Below are positions 35,647 through 44,598 of a stretch of DNA of 64,000 bases, piece by piece; position 1 is the first letter of the stretch, and every line of letters begins with the position of its first letter. Below the pieces are notes generated by a model. The model saw only the letters and a program-made list of their open reading frames with translations. It was not told the origin of the DNA and searched no databases. The translations under genes and the position numbers were made by a program. Location: the NCBI RefSeq assembly GCF_001426545.1, contig NZ_LMEZ01000011.1, positions 1 through 64,000 of the forward strand. Direction: 5' to 3'. This stretch comes from Mycobacterium sp. Root135. Its GTDB lineage: Bacteria > Actinomycetota > Actinomycetes > Mycobacteriales > Mycobacteriaceae.

Positions 35647-37113
35647 TCACAACACGATGGTGACCACTTTTTCCTCGGTGTTGGCCAGGATGCCCGACCA
35701 GCCCAATTCTCGGCCGATGCCGCTGGCCTTGAGCCCGCCCCATGGCAACGCCGGATCGATGGCGGCCCACCCGTTGACCCACACTGCTCCGGCGCGGACC
35801 CGGCGGGCCATGGTGTGGGCCTGGGACACGTCGCGGGTCCAGATCGTGGCGGCCAACCCGTAGGCGGTGTCGTTGGCGATGGCCAGCGCTTCGTCGACGG
35901 TGTCGAACGCGATGACAGCGCCGACCGGGCCGAAGATCTCCTCCTGGGCGATCGTCGACGAGTTGTCGACGTCGGCGAAGATGGTGGGCCACACGAAGAA
36001 ACCGGGCCCGGCGGGCGCGGACCCGCCGGCCACCAGTCGTGCCCCCTCGGCCTTACCCTTGTCGATGTAGTCCAGGACGCGCTGCTGCTGTTTGGCGTTG
36101 ACTAGGGCGCCCATGGTGGTCGACTCGTCGAACGGGTCGCCCAGCACCTGCGCCTCGGCAGCCGCGGCGAGTCGCTCGACCACCGCCGAGTAGAGCGAGC
36201 GGTGCACCAGGATCCTCGTTCCGGCGGCGCACACTTCGCCCTGATTGAAGAACAACCCCATCGCGATGCCTTGCACTGCGGCGTCGAGATCGGCGTCGGC
36301 GCAGACGATTTGGGGGCTCTTGCCGCCAAGCTCCACGGTGGTGCGCTTGAAGGTCTGCGCGGCGACCTGCAGGATGTGGCGGCCGATCTCGGGGGACCCG
36401 GTGAAGCTGACCTTCTGCACGTCCGGGTGGGCGACGAGGGCCTCCCCGGTCACCCCGCCCAGGCCGGGAACGATGTTGACCACCCCGGCCGGGAAGCCGG
36501 CTTCCTGCACCAGCTTGCCCAGGTGCAGGATCGACAGCGGCGCGTCCTCGGCCGGTTTGACGACCAGCGCGTTGCCGGCGGCCAGCGCGGGCGCCAGCTT
36601 CCAGCCCGCGATCATCAGCGGGGTATTCCACGGGATGATGGCCGCGACGACGCCGATCGGCTCGCGCACGGTGTAGGAGTGGGTCTTGGCCATTCCCATG
36701 TAGCCCGCGGTGGGGATGGCGGCGCCTTCGATCTTGTCCGCCCACCCAGCGAAATAGCGGAAGGTGGCCACCGCGTTGGGGACGTCGAGCATCCCGGGTT
36801 GGCCGACCGGCTTGCCGATGTCGAGGGCTTCCAGCCGGGCCAGGACGTCTGCGTCGCGCTCGATCAGGTCGGCGAGGCGGTTCAACAACCGGGCCCGGAC
36901 GATGCCGGGGGTGTCGCCCCATTCACCGTCGAGTGCTCGCCGTGCGGCGCGGACGGCGCGGTCGACGTCCTCGGCGCTGCCGTTGGCGATCTTGGCCAAC
37001 AACTCACCGGTGGCGGGGTTGAGGTCGTCGAAGGTCTCCTGGGCCTGCGACCACGTGCCGTCGATGAACATTTCGGTGGTCAAATCGGTGCTGGTGTCAG
37101 CGGTGACCGTCAT
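35647..37113 (-). CDS. feaB: Phenylacetaldehyde dehydrogenase-type aldehyde dehydrogenase
   Basis: 488 residues from ATG 37113 with GAGGAGGACAACC upstream. Complete ALDH motifs are present: Asn in 'IIPWNTPLMIAGWK', Glu in 'VELGGKSPQIV', the catalytic Cys in 'NQGEVCAAGTRI', and 'EIFGPVGAVIAF'. The overall pattern resembles FeaB/PadA/StyD enzymes that oxidise phenylacetaldehyde to phenylacetate. That function joins the amine oxidases of this window to paaK; the substrate is inferred from context. Confidence 0.83.
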   Translation of the reverse strand: MTVTADTSTDLTTEMFIDGTWSQAQETFDDLNPATGELLAKIANGSAEDVDRAVRAARRALDGEWGDTPGIVRARLLNRLADLIERDADVLARLEALDIGKPVGQPGMLDVPNAVATFRYFAGWADKIEGAAIPTAGYMGMAKTHSYTVREPIGVVAAIIPWNTPLMIAGWKLAPALAAGNALVVKPAEDAPLSILHLGKLVQEAGFPAGVVNIVPGLGGVTGEALVAHPDVQKVSFTGSPEIGRHILQVAAQTFKRTTVELGGKSPQIVCADADLDAAVQGIAMGLFFNQGEVCAAGTRILVHRSLYSAVVERLAAAAEAQVLGDPFDESTTMGALVNAKQQQRVLDYIDKGKAEGARLVAGGSAPAGPGFFVWPTIFADVDNSSTIAQEEIFGPVGAVIAFDTVDEALAIANDTAYGLAATIWTRDVSQAHTMARRVRAGAVWVNGWAAIDPALPWGGLKASGIGRELGWSGILANTEEKVVTIVL

Positions 37114-37304
37114 GGGTTGTCCTCCTGAGGATTTGGCTCACTCCACGGTGACAAGGAGCCGCTGCCGCGAGTTGCCGATCGCTGCACGGCAGTTGACGAA
37201 CAGCGCCGGGCGTCGGCTCTGCGCCGCGCGGCACCGCCGGGGTCGTGGCGGCGGTTGGTCGCGGGGGAGCGGTGTTGGTCGGGGCAGGCTGCGATGATGG
37301 GTCC

Positions 37305-37937
37305 ATGACCGCCACCACCGCCGCCGCCTCGCACGCCGAGGGGTCACGCCCGCGTGGTCGCCCTGGTTACAGTCGCGACGACGTGCTGCGGCGAGCGATC
37401 GACCTGTTCATCCGGCAGGGCTACGACGCCACCTCGATCAGTGACCTCGCCAAGGACCTGGGCGTGAGCAAGTCGGCGATCTTCCACCACTTCGACGGCA
37501 AGGAGTCGATCCTGGCCGCCGCGCTGGACGAAGCGCTCGACGGCCTGGACCAGGTGGTGGCCGACGCGCGCGACGCTACCGACGTGGACGCCTACCGCAG
37601 GCTTCGAGGCGCCGTCGCGGCCTCGGTGCAGATCCTGGCCACCCACCTACCGGCGGTGACACTGCTGCTGCGGGTGCGCGGCAACAGCCCCTCGGAGCAG
37701 GCGGCCATGGTGCGTCGTCGCGCGATCGACGTCCAGTTGGCGACGATGGTGCGCGAGGCCGTGGCAGAGGGACGGCTGCGCGGCGACGTCGACCCGGACA
37801 CCATCTCGCGCCTCATCTTCGGCATGGTCAACTCCCTGGTCGACTGGTATCACCCCGACGGTGCCGTCGACGCGGCCACGTTGGCCCAGGTGGTCACTTC
37901 CGTGCTCTTCGACGGGTTGCACCGCTCCCCGCAGTGA
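37305..37937 (+). CDS. TetR-family regulator
   Basis: 210 residues from ATG 37305; the frame is open upstream to 37245 but without a better start. The HTH is 'SISDLAKDLGVSKSAIFHHF' near residues 42-61, and 'GRPGYSRDDVLRRAIDLFI' precedes it. It resembles the PaaR protein at 32549 over the HTH and in the C-terminal pattern 'RLIFGMVNSLVDWYHPDG', so the two are paralogues. Divergent from the aldehyde dehydrogenase by 191 bases; it may control that gene or itself. Confidence 0.8.
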   Translation: MTATTAAASHAEGSRPRGRPGYSRDDVLRRAIDLFIRQGYDATSISDLAKDLGVSKSAIFHHFDGKESILAAALDEALDGLDQVVADARDATDVDAYRRLRGAVAASVQILATHLPAVTLLLRVRGNSPSEQAAMVRRRAIDVQLATMVREAVAEGRLRGDVDPDTISRLIFGMVNSLVDWYHPDGAVDAATLAQVVTSVLFDGLHRSPQ

Positions 37938-38061
37938 CCTGGGGCTGCGCTGGGTGGGTGCAGACTCGCCGCCTGTACGACCTCGCCACGTCCCTGTACG
38001 CGGAGTTAAGAACAAGTACAGTAAGTATGTTCGGTAGTCGACGAGGTGAACGAGGTAGACG

Positions 38062-38691
38062 ATGGACAGCCCACTTGCCGCCGACACCGACGCTCCGGCG
38101 CCGATGTCGATCCGCGAGCGCAACAAGTTGCGCACGCGCCAGGTGCTTCTACAGGCGGCGCTGGAAGTGTTCGCCGAGGCGGGTTTCGGATCGGCGACCG
38201 TCGAGTCGATCGCGGCACGCGCCGGGGCCAGCAAGGTCACCGTGTACAGCTACTTTCCTCAAGGCCGTGAAGAGCTCTACCGCGAACTCTACGAACAAAT
38301 CAACCGGGAACTCATCGAGTTGTCCGACGAGATCTACCGTGAGCCCGGGCATTTCGCCGATCGCATCGCCGAACTCACCGCCGCGTTGCTCGACATCGCC
38401 CAGCGCCCGCTGGTGGGGCGGTTCTACTCCATCGACGACCCGTCACTGGACGCCGCGCTCAACCCGGTGCGCGGGCACGCCTCACGGGCGTGGGTCGACC
38501 ACATCGCCGCCGACCTGAAGGCCGCCAAGCGGGCGGGCCGGTTGCGCTCCAAGGCCAACCCGCAGGCGTTGGCGGTCATGATCGTGGGCACGATGCGGGC
38601 GGCGCTGACCGAGGTAGCCCGTGGATGGGCGAAGGCAGATCAACTCGCCGCAGCGGTCGATTCCCTGGTAAGAGGGCTCGAAGCGCCCTGA
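38062..38691 (+). CDS. TetR-family regulator
   Basis: 209 residues from ATG 38062 with GAGGTAGACG upstream. The HTH is 'TVESIAARAGASKVTVYSYF' near residues 52-71, followed by a TetR_C-like helical domain ('QRPLVGRFYSIDDPSLDAAL'). The promoter has a dyad GAACA...TGTTC (38010-38032) and a half site resembling the PaaR box (ATGTTCGGT). It lies just upstream of the kinase gene and is the best candidate regulator for the amino-alcohol genes at 38.9-45.9 kb. Confidence 0.8.
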   Translation: MDSPLAADTDAPAPMSIRERNKLRTRQVLLQAALEVFAEAGFGSATVESIAARAGASKVTVYSYFPQGREELYRELYEQINRELIELSDEIYREPGHFADRIAELTAALLDIAQRPLVGRFYSIDDPSLDAALNPVRGHASRAWVDHIAADLKAAKRAGRLRSKANPQALAVMIVGTMRAALTEVARGWAKADQLAAAVDSLVRGLEAP

Positions 38692-38726
38692 CCAGCGCCA
38701 GCGGTTCGTTTCGTCGACGTAAACAT

Positions 38727-38746
38727 TGAACGCACCGTATAACTTT
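38727..38746 (+). promoter_or_regulatory. shared operator motif, copy 1 (kinase gene)
   Basis: TGAACGCACCGTATAACTTT matches the other two copies (40081-40099 reversed; 44519-44538) over TGAACGnnnCGT and TAACTWT, with one extra base between the halves. It lies 174-193 bases upstream of the kinase start used here and 38-57 bases after the TetR stop. The core AACGnnnCGT is a dyad. No copy was noticed elsewhere in the window. Confidence 0.58.
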
Positions 38747-38919
38747 CTTGCGCCATGCCTTGATTGTGTCCGGATAGGACGCCTATGGTGAAGATCACCT
38801 ACAACGCCCGATGGACCTGACGCCACAGCTGAGCCGGTCACGGTGAGAGTCGCCTCGCCCGGCCCGCCGCAGCCGTGGAGCCCTGGGATCATCGGTGCTC
38901 GATTCGACAGGATCTCATC

Positions 38920-39933
38920 GTGGCCGACGATCACACCCCCGTAACCGCGTCGAGTGTCATGGCGCACGCCTACGGCATCCTCGAACAGGCGCTGCCGCGA
39001 TTCGGTTTCGCCGCCGGCACGCCCCATGACCTGCTGCCGGTCTCGGAGAATGTCGCATTCCGCCTCCGCCCGCCGGGGGAGTGCCCGTCGGTTCTGCGGA
39101 TCAGCCGTCCCGAGGGACGGTCGGTGCGGGAGCGGGAGTCGGAATTGGCGTGGATCACCGCGATCCGCGCCGAGGCGCCCGACCTGGTCCCGGCCGTGCT
39201 GGTCAGCCAGGACGGCAGGCCGCTGATCACCGTCGAGCATCACGAGTCCGGCCTGGACTACCAGGTGTGCGTCTTCGAGTGCGTCACCGGAGAGCATCCG
39301 GCCGAGGACGACTATGCGACCGTCATGCCCCACCTGGGAGCGATCACCGCCCAACTGCACCAGCACGCGGCGGGATGGGATCGACCGGCGTGGTTCACCC
39401 GCTACACCTGGGACGTCGACGCGGCCTTCGGTCCTACTCCGTTGTGGGGTCGGTGGCAGGCCGGGGTTCACGATCGCGAAGAGCTCGCCCAACTCACCGC
39501 CGTCGAAGACTACGTCCGCCGGCGGCTGAGGGGGTTCGGCCAAGGGCCCGACCGATTCGGGCTCATCCACGCCGACCTTCGTGCCACCAACCTGCTCATC
39601 GACGGAAACGACTGTCGGATAATCGATTTCGACGACTGCGGCTTCGGCTGGCTGTTGTACGACCTGGCCACGGCGATGACGTTCATCGAAGACCACCCGC
39701 GTGCCGGAGAGTTCATCGCCAGCTGGCTCGAGGCGTACCGGTCGGTGCGACCGCTGCCGGTGGAGCATGAACGCGAAATCGACACCTTCCTGCTCTACCG
39801 GCGCCTGCTGACCATCGCCTTCCTGGGCAACAATCCCGACATCGACGTGACCCGGGAGATGTTGCCCGGGCTGGCGCGGGGGACGTGCGAGTGGGCCGAG
39901 GGCATCCTTCGACGGCCCGCGGCGTTGTCCTGA
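38920..39933 (+). CDS. APH-fold kinase, probable amino-alcohol/amine kinase
   Basis: 337 residues from GTG 38920 (CAGGATC upstream); an in-frame GTG at 38875 would add 15 residues but lacks a ribosome site. The aminoglycoside phosphotransferase fold is shown by the catalytic loop 'IHADLRATNLLIDGN' (His217, Asp219, Asn224) and the metal Asp in 'RIIDFDDCGFG'. Related kinases phosphorylate choline, homoserine, hydroxylysine or ethanolamine, and some occur fused to class III PLP phospho-lyases. A phospho-lyase-like gene lies at 44599, so phosphorylation of an amino alcohol is inferred. The alternative is drug or stress phosphotransferase activity. Confidence 0.72.
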   Translation: MADDHTPVTASSVMAHAYGILEQALPRFGFAAGTPHDLLPVSENVAFRLRPPGECPSVLRISRPEGRSVRERESELAWITAIRAEAPDLVPAVLVSQDGRPLITVEHHESGLDYQVCVFECVTGEHPAEDDYATVMPHLGAITAQLHQHAAGWDRPAWFTRYTWDVDAAFGPTPLWGRWQAGVHDREELAQLTAVEDYVRRRLRGFGQGPDRFGLIHADLRATNLLIDGNDCRIIDFDDCGFGWLLYDLATAMTFIEDHPRAGEFIASWLEAYRSVRPLPVEHEREIDTFLLYRRLLTIAFLGNNPDIDVTREMLPGLARGTCEWAEGILRRPAALS

Positions 39934-40080
39934 CCCCCGCGGCACCCCGGCCCACGTCGTCTCGAAAGTCTGTCTACGACAGCGGGTCTCGTCGTGAGGC
40001 TCTCGTAGAGATGCGGCGCCCGACCGGTCCCGCGTCGACCACGCCCGCCCGGCGTCGCGACACCGTGGCCGCACCACAAA

Positions 40081-40099
40081 AAAGTTAACGCATCGTTCA
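40081..40099 (-). promoter_or_regulatory. shared operator motif, copy 2 (oxidase gene)
   Basis: Read on the minus strand the bases give TGAACGATGCGTTAACTTT, which agrees with copy 3 at 15 of 19 positions, including TGAACG and CGTTAACT. It lies 46 bases upstream of the small ORF at 40145 and 181 bases before the oxidase start. The plus strand reads GTTAACGCATCGTT, itself a partial dyad. Confidence 0.58.
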
Positions 40100-40144
40100 T
40101 TAATCTTACGTACCGTATTGACAGCCCAGTTGAGCGAGGCGACA

Positions 40145-40273
40145 ATGGATACGACAGTCGACATCGGCGAAGGCGCGATCGACTGGTTCGACGTTCCGCT
40201 CGGAACATCTCGACGGAGTGGACTTCTCACCCGCACAGAGCGTCGCCCCGGCGATCGACACAAGGAGAAATGA
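40145..40273 (+). CDS. possible 42-residue peptide upstream of the oxidase
   Basis: ATG 40145 is preceded by GAGCGAGGCG and opens 42 codons ending at TGA 40271-40273. The last codons AAG-GAG-AAA supply the AAGGAG ribosome site of the oxidase gene that starts at 40280, so the two would be tightly coupled. The peptide begins 'MDTTVDIGEGAIDWFDVPLG' and ends in a basic tail; no family is recognised. It may be a leader peptide or chance. Confidence 0.35.
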   Translation: MDTTVDIGEGAIDWFDVPLGTSRRSGLLTRTERRPGDRHKEK

Positions 40274-40279
40274 ATCGCT

Positions 40280-41413
40280 ATGTCGCACTATGACGTGATC
40301 GTGATCGGCGCCGGTACGTGGGGCAGTTCGGTGGCCGGGCAGCTCGCCGAGCGTGGACGGTCGGTGTTGGCGCTGGACGCCTACGTCCCGCCTCACGACC
40401 ACGGCTCCCACGCCGGGGCCACCCGGCTCGCACGCCAGTCCAACAGCACCGGACCCGAATACGTCGACCTCACCCGCCAGGCGTTCGACGCATGGGGGGT
40501 GATCGCCGAGCGCACCGGCACCGAGGTAATGGTCAAGACCGGCAACGTCTTCGTGGGTCAGCCCGGCTCCAAGTGGTTCGACAACACGCTACGCAACCTT
40601 GAGGCCTCGCCGTTCGAGCACGAGATCTTCAGCGGTGCCGAGGCCAGGGCCCGGTTCCCGCGAGTACGCATCGGCGACGGCGAGCTGGCGGTGTGGGAGC
40701 CCAACGCCGCAGTGAGCCTGGTGCAACCGGCGCTGCGGGCGATGCAGCAGCTGGGGCGTGAGGCCGGGGTGGAAGTCCACTACGGGGAGCCGGTCCTGGA
40801 GTGGACCGCCACGGACAAGGGCGTCTCGGTGCGGACCGCGACCGCGACCTACACCGCCGAACGGGTCGTCGTCACCGTCGGCGCGTTCTCCAACGACGTT
40901 CTGCACCTGGACCTTCCGACCCACGTGGAACGTCAAGTGCTGGCCAACTTCGCCGTCGACCTCACCGCCGAGCGGCTGTCCTCGATCTACGTGGCCGCGC
41001 CGCCCGGGGACGACTCGGCGCCTGCCTACGGGTGCCCCGAACCAGACGGAACATTCAAGTTCAGCGTCCCGGGCCGCGGCAACACCGTCGAACCCGACAC
41101 CCTGACCCAGGACGTCACCGCCGAGGACGTCAACCGGATCGTGTCGGTCGTGCGTGATCGACTGCCCGAGATCACCGGCGACCCGATCTCGATGACGGTG
41201 TGCATGTGGACCGAGACCGAAGACGGTCACTGGCTGTTGGGACATCACCCCGACAGCGAACGGGTGATCGTGGGCGCCGGTTGCAACGGCCGGGGCTTCC
41301 GGTACGCACCGGTCATCGGCGCGGTGCTGGCCGACCTCGCCGACGGGGTGGCCCACCCCGAGCTGCACCGCTTCGACCTGTCCCGGGACCACAGTCTGTC
41401 CGCCGGGAACTGA
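40280..41413 (+). CDS. Monomeric sarcosine/N-methyltryptophan oxidase-like FAD enzyme
   Basis: 377 residues from ATG 40280 with AAGGAG upstream. The FAD-binding 'VIVIGAGTWGSSVAG' begins the protein, followed by the family motif 'HAGATRLARQS'. Cys308 in 'MTVCMWTETEDGHWLLG' is at the place of the Cys that binds FAD covalently in monomeric sarcosine oxidase. Such enzymes oxidise N-methyl or secondary amines and release formaldehyde, the primary amine and H2O2. A formaldehyde dehydrogenase gene lies 1.9 kb downstream, which fits N-demethylation. Confidence 0.85.
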   Translation: MSHYDVIVIGAGTWGSSVAGQLAERGRSVLALDAYVPPHDHGSHAGATRLARQSNSTGPEYVDLTRQAFDAWGVIAERTGTEVMVKTGNVFVGQPGSKWFDNTLRNLEASPFEHEIFSGAEARARFPRVRIGDGELAVWEPNAAVSLVQPALRAMQQLGREAGVEVHYGEPVLEWTATDKGVSVRTATATYTAERVVVTVGAFSNDVLHLDLPTHVERQVLANFAVDLTAERLSSIYVAAPPGDDSAPAYGCPEPDGTFKFSVPGRGNTVEPDTLTQDVTAEDVNRIVSVVRDRLPEITGDPISMTVCMWTETEDGHWLLGHHPDSERVIVGAGCNGRGFRYAPVIGAVLADLADGVAHPELHRFDLSRDHSLSAGN

Positions 41414-41664
41414 CTGCTGCCCAACTCGTTTCGACCCATGACCGCGGCGCCGGTGAGCCACGCGAGAACACCTCGCGCGCAAGGCTCGTCGGCGCCGCCG
41501 TCGTATCGCCGGGGAGGTCACCCGAGGTCGGGCAGGACCGCCCGTCGCGTGAGCACAAGTGCCGTGCGCGAATGCGCAAGCTCACGTCGCGGCATCGGAT
41601 CACTGTAAGCACGCGGACCCGTGCCGGGACGCGGTCATCTGAACGCCGAGGAGATCGGTTCACC

Positions 41665-43140
41665 ATGGATCACACAACTGCCATCGATTACACGGACGGC
41701 GCTGTGCCGCCGGACGCCGCCGTAGACACAGCGCACCTGCAGGGCCGCATGGGCGTCGTGGAACTGGCGCTGACCGTATTGGCCTTCGCCGCCCCACTGG
41801 CCAGCGTGGTGGGAGTTCTCCCGCTGGTCATCATCTTCGGCGGCGTGGGAGCACCGCTGGCATTCGTCGCCGCCACCGTCGTGCTGCTGCTGTTCTCCGT
41901 CGGCTACACCACGATGAGTCGCTACCTGCCCAACCCCGGCGCCTTCTACGCCTACATCAGCGCCGGACTCGGCAAGACCGTGGGCCTGGCGTCGAGTTTT
42001 CTGGCCATGCTCGGCTACATGATGGTCGGACTGGGCATCACGCTGTTCTTCGGCATCGTCGCCCACGACACCGTCGCCATCACCCTGCACGGACCCGATC
42101 TGCCCTGGTGGTCCTACTGCATCCTGCTGGTGCTGATCGTCGGTGCGCTGGGATACCTGCGGATCGACCTGTCGGCCAAGGTGCTCTCGGTGGTCATGGT
42201 CGTCGAGATCGTGATCGTCCTGGTGTTCGACGCCGCCGTCGGAGTCAAGGGCGGCCCCGAAGGCCGCTCCCTGGAGCCGTTCACCTGGTCGGCGTTCAGC
42301 CAGGGCCAGGTCGGTGTGGCCGTGCTGTTCGCGGTGATCACCTTCCTCGGCTTCGAGGCCACGGCCATCTTCCGGGAGGAAACCAAGAACCCGCGACGCA
42401 CCGTCCCACGCGCCACCTACCTCGGCGTCGTCTGCATCGGCGCGTTCTACATCCTGACGACCTGGCTGCTGATCGTCGCCTACGGCCCCAGCCAAGCCCC
42501 CGACGTCGCCAACGCCAACGCACCGGCGATGTTCACCGACGCCATGCAAGCCTTCGTCGGCACCTGGGGACGCGACACCATCAACATCCTCGTCGTGACT
42601 TCCGCCTTCGCCGCGGTGCTGTCGTGCCAGAACATCGTCGCCCGCTACGGCCACTCCCTGGGCGTCGACCGGGCACTGCCCTCGGCCCTGGGCAAGGTTC
42701 ACCCCCGCCACGGGTCACCACACGTCAGCTCGCTGGTGTTCACCGCCATCTTCCTGGCCGGGGTGCTGGTGTTCTCCCGATCCGACCCGGCCAAGACCTA
42801 CGCCTGGCTCGCGGGCGCCGGCGGTTTCCCCCTGCTGCTGCTGATGTTCCTGACCAGCGTGGCGGTCCTGGTGTTCTTCCACCGGTCGCGGACCGAGATC
42901 ACCGACACCACCTCGTGGCACACCCGCGTCGCACCCGTGCTGGCCATCATCGGCTTGGGCGCCGCCCTGTACCTGTCGTTCACCAACTTCACCTTGGTCA
43001 CCGGCGGTGACGAAGGCATCGCGGTCGCATTGCAGGTCGTCACGTGGGGCGTCTTCGCCGCCGGAATCGTGCTGGCACTGTTCTTCCGGGCCAAGCGCCC
43101 GGAGACCTACGCCCGAATCGGACGGCAGTCACTGATCTAA
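41665..43140 (+). CDS. APC-family amino acid/amine permease
   Basis: 491 residues from ATG 41665 with GAGGAG upstream; the longer open frame overlaps the oxidase. About 12 hydrophobic helices are visible, with the APC signature in helix 1 ('ALTVLAFAAPLASVVGVLPL') and 'FLGFEATAIFREETKNPRRT' after helix 6. It should import the nitrogenous substrate of the surrounding catabolic genes. A strong terminator follows, making it the last gene of the oxidase transcript. Confidence 0.86.
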   Translation: MDHTTAIDYTDGAVPPDAAVDTAHLQGRMGVVELALTVLAFAAPLASVVGVLPLVIIFGGVGAPLAFVAATVVLLLFSVGYTTMSRYLPNPGAFYAYISAGLGKTVGLASSFLAMLGYMMVGLGITLFFGIVAHDTVAITLHGPDLPWWSYCILLVLIVGALGYLRIDLSAKVLSVVMVVEIVIVLVFDAAVGVKGGPEGRSLEPFTWSAFSQGQVGVAVLFAVITFLGFEATAIFREETKNPRRTVPRATYLGVVCIGAFYILTTWLLIVAYGPSQAPDVANANAPAMFTDAMQAFVGTWGRDTINILVVTSAFAAVLSCQNIVARYGHSLGVDRALPSALGKVHPRHGSPHVSSLVFTAIFLAGVLVFSRSDPAKTYAWLAGAGGFPLLLLMFLTSVAVLVFFHRSRTEITDTTSWHTRVAPVLAIIGLGAALYLSFTNFTLVTGGDEGIAVALQVVTWGVFAAGIVLALFFRAKRPETYARIGRQSLI

Positions 43141-43149
43141 GGCCGACGC

Positions 43150-43190
43150 AGCCCGGTACGCGGCGGTCACCGATCGCCGCGTACCGGGCT
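43150..43190 (+). terminator. terminator after the permease gene
   Basis: A perfect 16-bp stem, AGCCCGGTACGCGGCG with CGCCGCGTACCGGGCT, encloses a 9-base loop and begins 10 bases after the permease stop. It separates the oxidase-permease unit from mscR. Confidence 0.85.
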
Positions 43191-43348
43191 CCCGCGTGCC
43201 CGCGAACCGTCAATGACCTGCCGCCGCACCGCCTCGGTCCGCGTCGCGTCGTCGAGTCGACAGTGTCGGGCACCAACGATTTTCGCCTCACTGCGCCCAC
43301 GTGGTGGGCGCCTATCCGCACCGACGTTTCACCATCTGAAAGGAAGTC

Positions 43349-44434
43349 ATGCCGCAGCACGTACGAGGTGTCATCGCCCGATCGCGAGGCGCCGCGGTGG
43401 AACTCACCACGATCACCATCCCCGACCCCGGTCCCGGTGAGGTCGTCGTCGACGTTCAGGCGTGCGGGGTCTGCCATACCGACCTGACCTACCGCGACGG
43501 CGGCATCAACGACGACTTCCCGTTCCTGCTGGGCCACGAGGCGGCCGGCGTGGTGGAGAGCATCGGACCTGGCGTCGAGTCGGTCGCGGTGGGCGACTTC
43601 GTGGTGCTCAACTGGCGGGCCGTGTGCGGACGGTGCCGGGCGTGCCGCCGCGGCAGGCCCCAATACTGTTTCGACACGTTCAACGCCACCCAACCGATGA
43701 CGCTCGCCGACGGAACGCCGCTGACCCCGGCGCTGGGCATCGGCGCCTTCGCCGACAAGACCCTCGTCCACGCCGGTCAATGCACGAAGGTCGACCCGAC
43801 CGCCGATCCCGCCGTCGTCGGCCTGCTCGGCTGCGGTGTGATGGCCGGCCTCGGCGCCGCGGTCAACACGGGCAACGTCTCGCGCGGTGACTCCGTCGCC
43901 GTCATCGGATGTGGTGGCGTCGGCGACGCCGCGATCATGGGTGCCCGACTCGCCGGCGCGGGCACCATCATTGCCGTGGACCAGGATCCCCGAAAGCTGG
44001 AGTGGGCCTGCGACTTCGGAGCCACCCACACCGTCAACGCCCTGGACGTCGACACCGTGGAGGCCGTGCGGGAGCTGACCGGCGGCTTCGGCGCCGACGT
44101 GGTGATCGACGCCGTCGGGCGTCCAGAGACGTGGAAGCAGGCCTTCTACGCCCGGGATCTGGCCGGCACGGTCGTGCTCGTGGGGGTGCCGACGCCGAAG
44201 ATGACTCTCGACATGCCGCTGGTCGACTTCTTCTCTCGCGGTGGATCGTTGAAGTCGTCGTGGTACGGCGACTGCGTCCCCGAACGGGACTTCCCGATGC
44301 TGGTGGACCTCTACGCCCAGGGCCGACTGCCGTTGGAGCGGTTCGTCACCGAACGCATCGGCCTCGACGACGTCGAATCCGCCTTCCACCGGATGCATGC
44401 CGGTGAGGTGCTGCGATCGGTGGTGATCTGGTGA
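43349..44434 (+). CDS. mscR: S-(hydroxymethyl)mycothiol dehydrogenase (mycothiol-dependent formaldehyde dehydrogenase)
   Basis: 361 residues from ATG 43349 with AAAGGAAG upstream. It is a zinc medium-chain dehydrogenase very close to M. tuberculosis MscR (Rv2259): 'VRGVIARSRG' start, catalytic zinc 'CGVCHTDLTYRDGGIND' and 'GHEAAG', structural zinc Cys93/96/99/107, NAD loop 'IGCGGVGDAAI', and the C-terminal 'SSWYGDCVPERDFP'. MscR oxidises the formaldehyde-mycothiol adduct. The chromosomal MscR of mycobacteria normally sits beside a glyoxalase-like gene; here that partner is absent and amine genes surround it, so this may be a second, pathway-dedicated copy. Confidence 0.88.
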   Translation: MPQHVRGVIARSRGAAVELTTITIPDPGPGEVVVDVQACGVCHTDLTYRDGGINDDFPFLLGHEAAGVVESIGPGVESVAVGDFVVLNWRAVCGRCRACRRGRPQYCFDTFNATQPMTLADGTPLTPALGIGAFADKTLVHAGQCTKVDPTADPAVVGLLGCGVMAGLGAAVNTGNVSRGDSVAVIGCGGVGDAAIMGARLAGAGTIIAVDQDPRKLEWACDFGATHTVNALDVDTVEAVRELTGGFGADVVIDAVGRPETWKQAFYARDLAGTVVLVGVPTPKMTLDMPLVDFFSRGGSLKSSWYGDCVPERDFPMLVDLYAQGRLPLERFVTERIGLDDVESAFHRMHAGEVLRSVVIW

Positions 44435-44518
44435 GCGGCACCCCGCCGTCGCCACCTGCTCGCGGGTGCGCCGGAGGGGGACCGGCCACCCTGGTCTCGT
44501 CGACCAGATCACTCATCC

Positions 44519-44538
44519 TGAACGCATCGTTAACTATT
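44519..44538 (+). promoter_or_regulatory. shared operator motif, copy 3 (PLP enzyme gene)
   Basis: TGAACGCATCGTTAACTATT lies 61-80 bases upstream of the start at 44599. It shares TGAACGnnnCGT and TAACTWT with copies 1 and 2. A GTACGGTTAAG string follows at 44560-44570, placing the site near a probable promoter. Confidence 0.58.
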
Positions 44539-44598
44539 TACACAGGCCGTGCACATCCCGTACGGTTAAGCTGACATCGCTGAACTAGGAGGAAGTCC

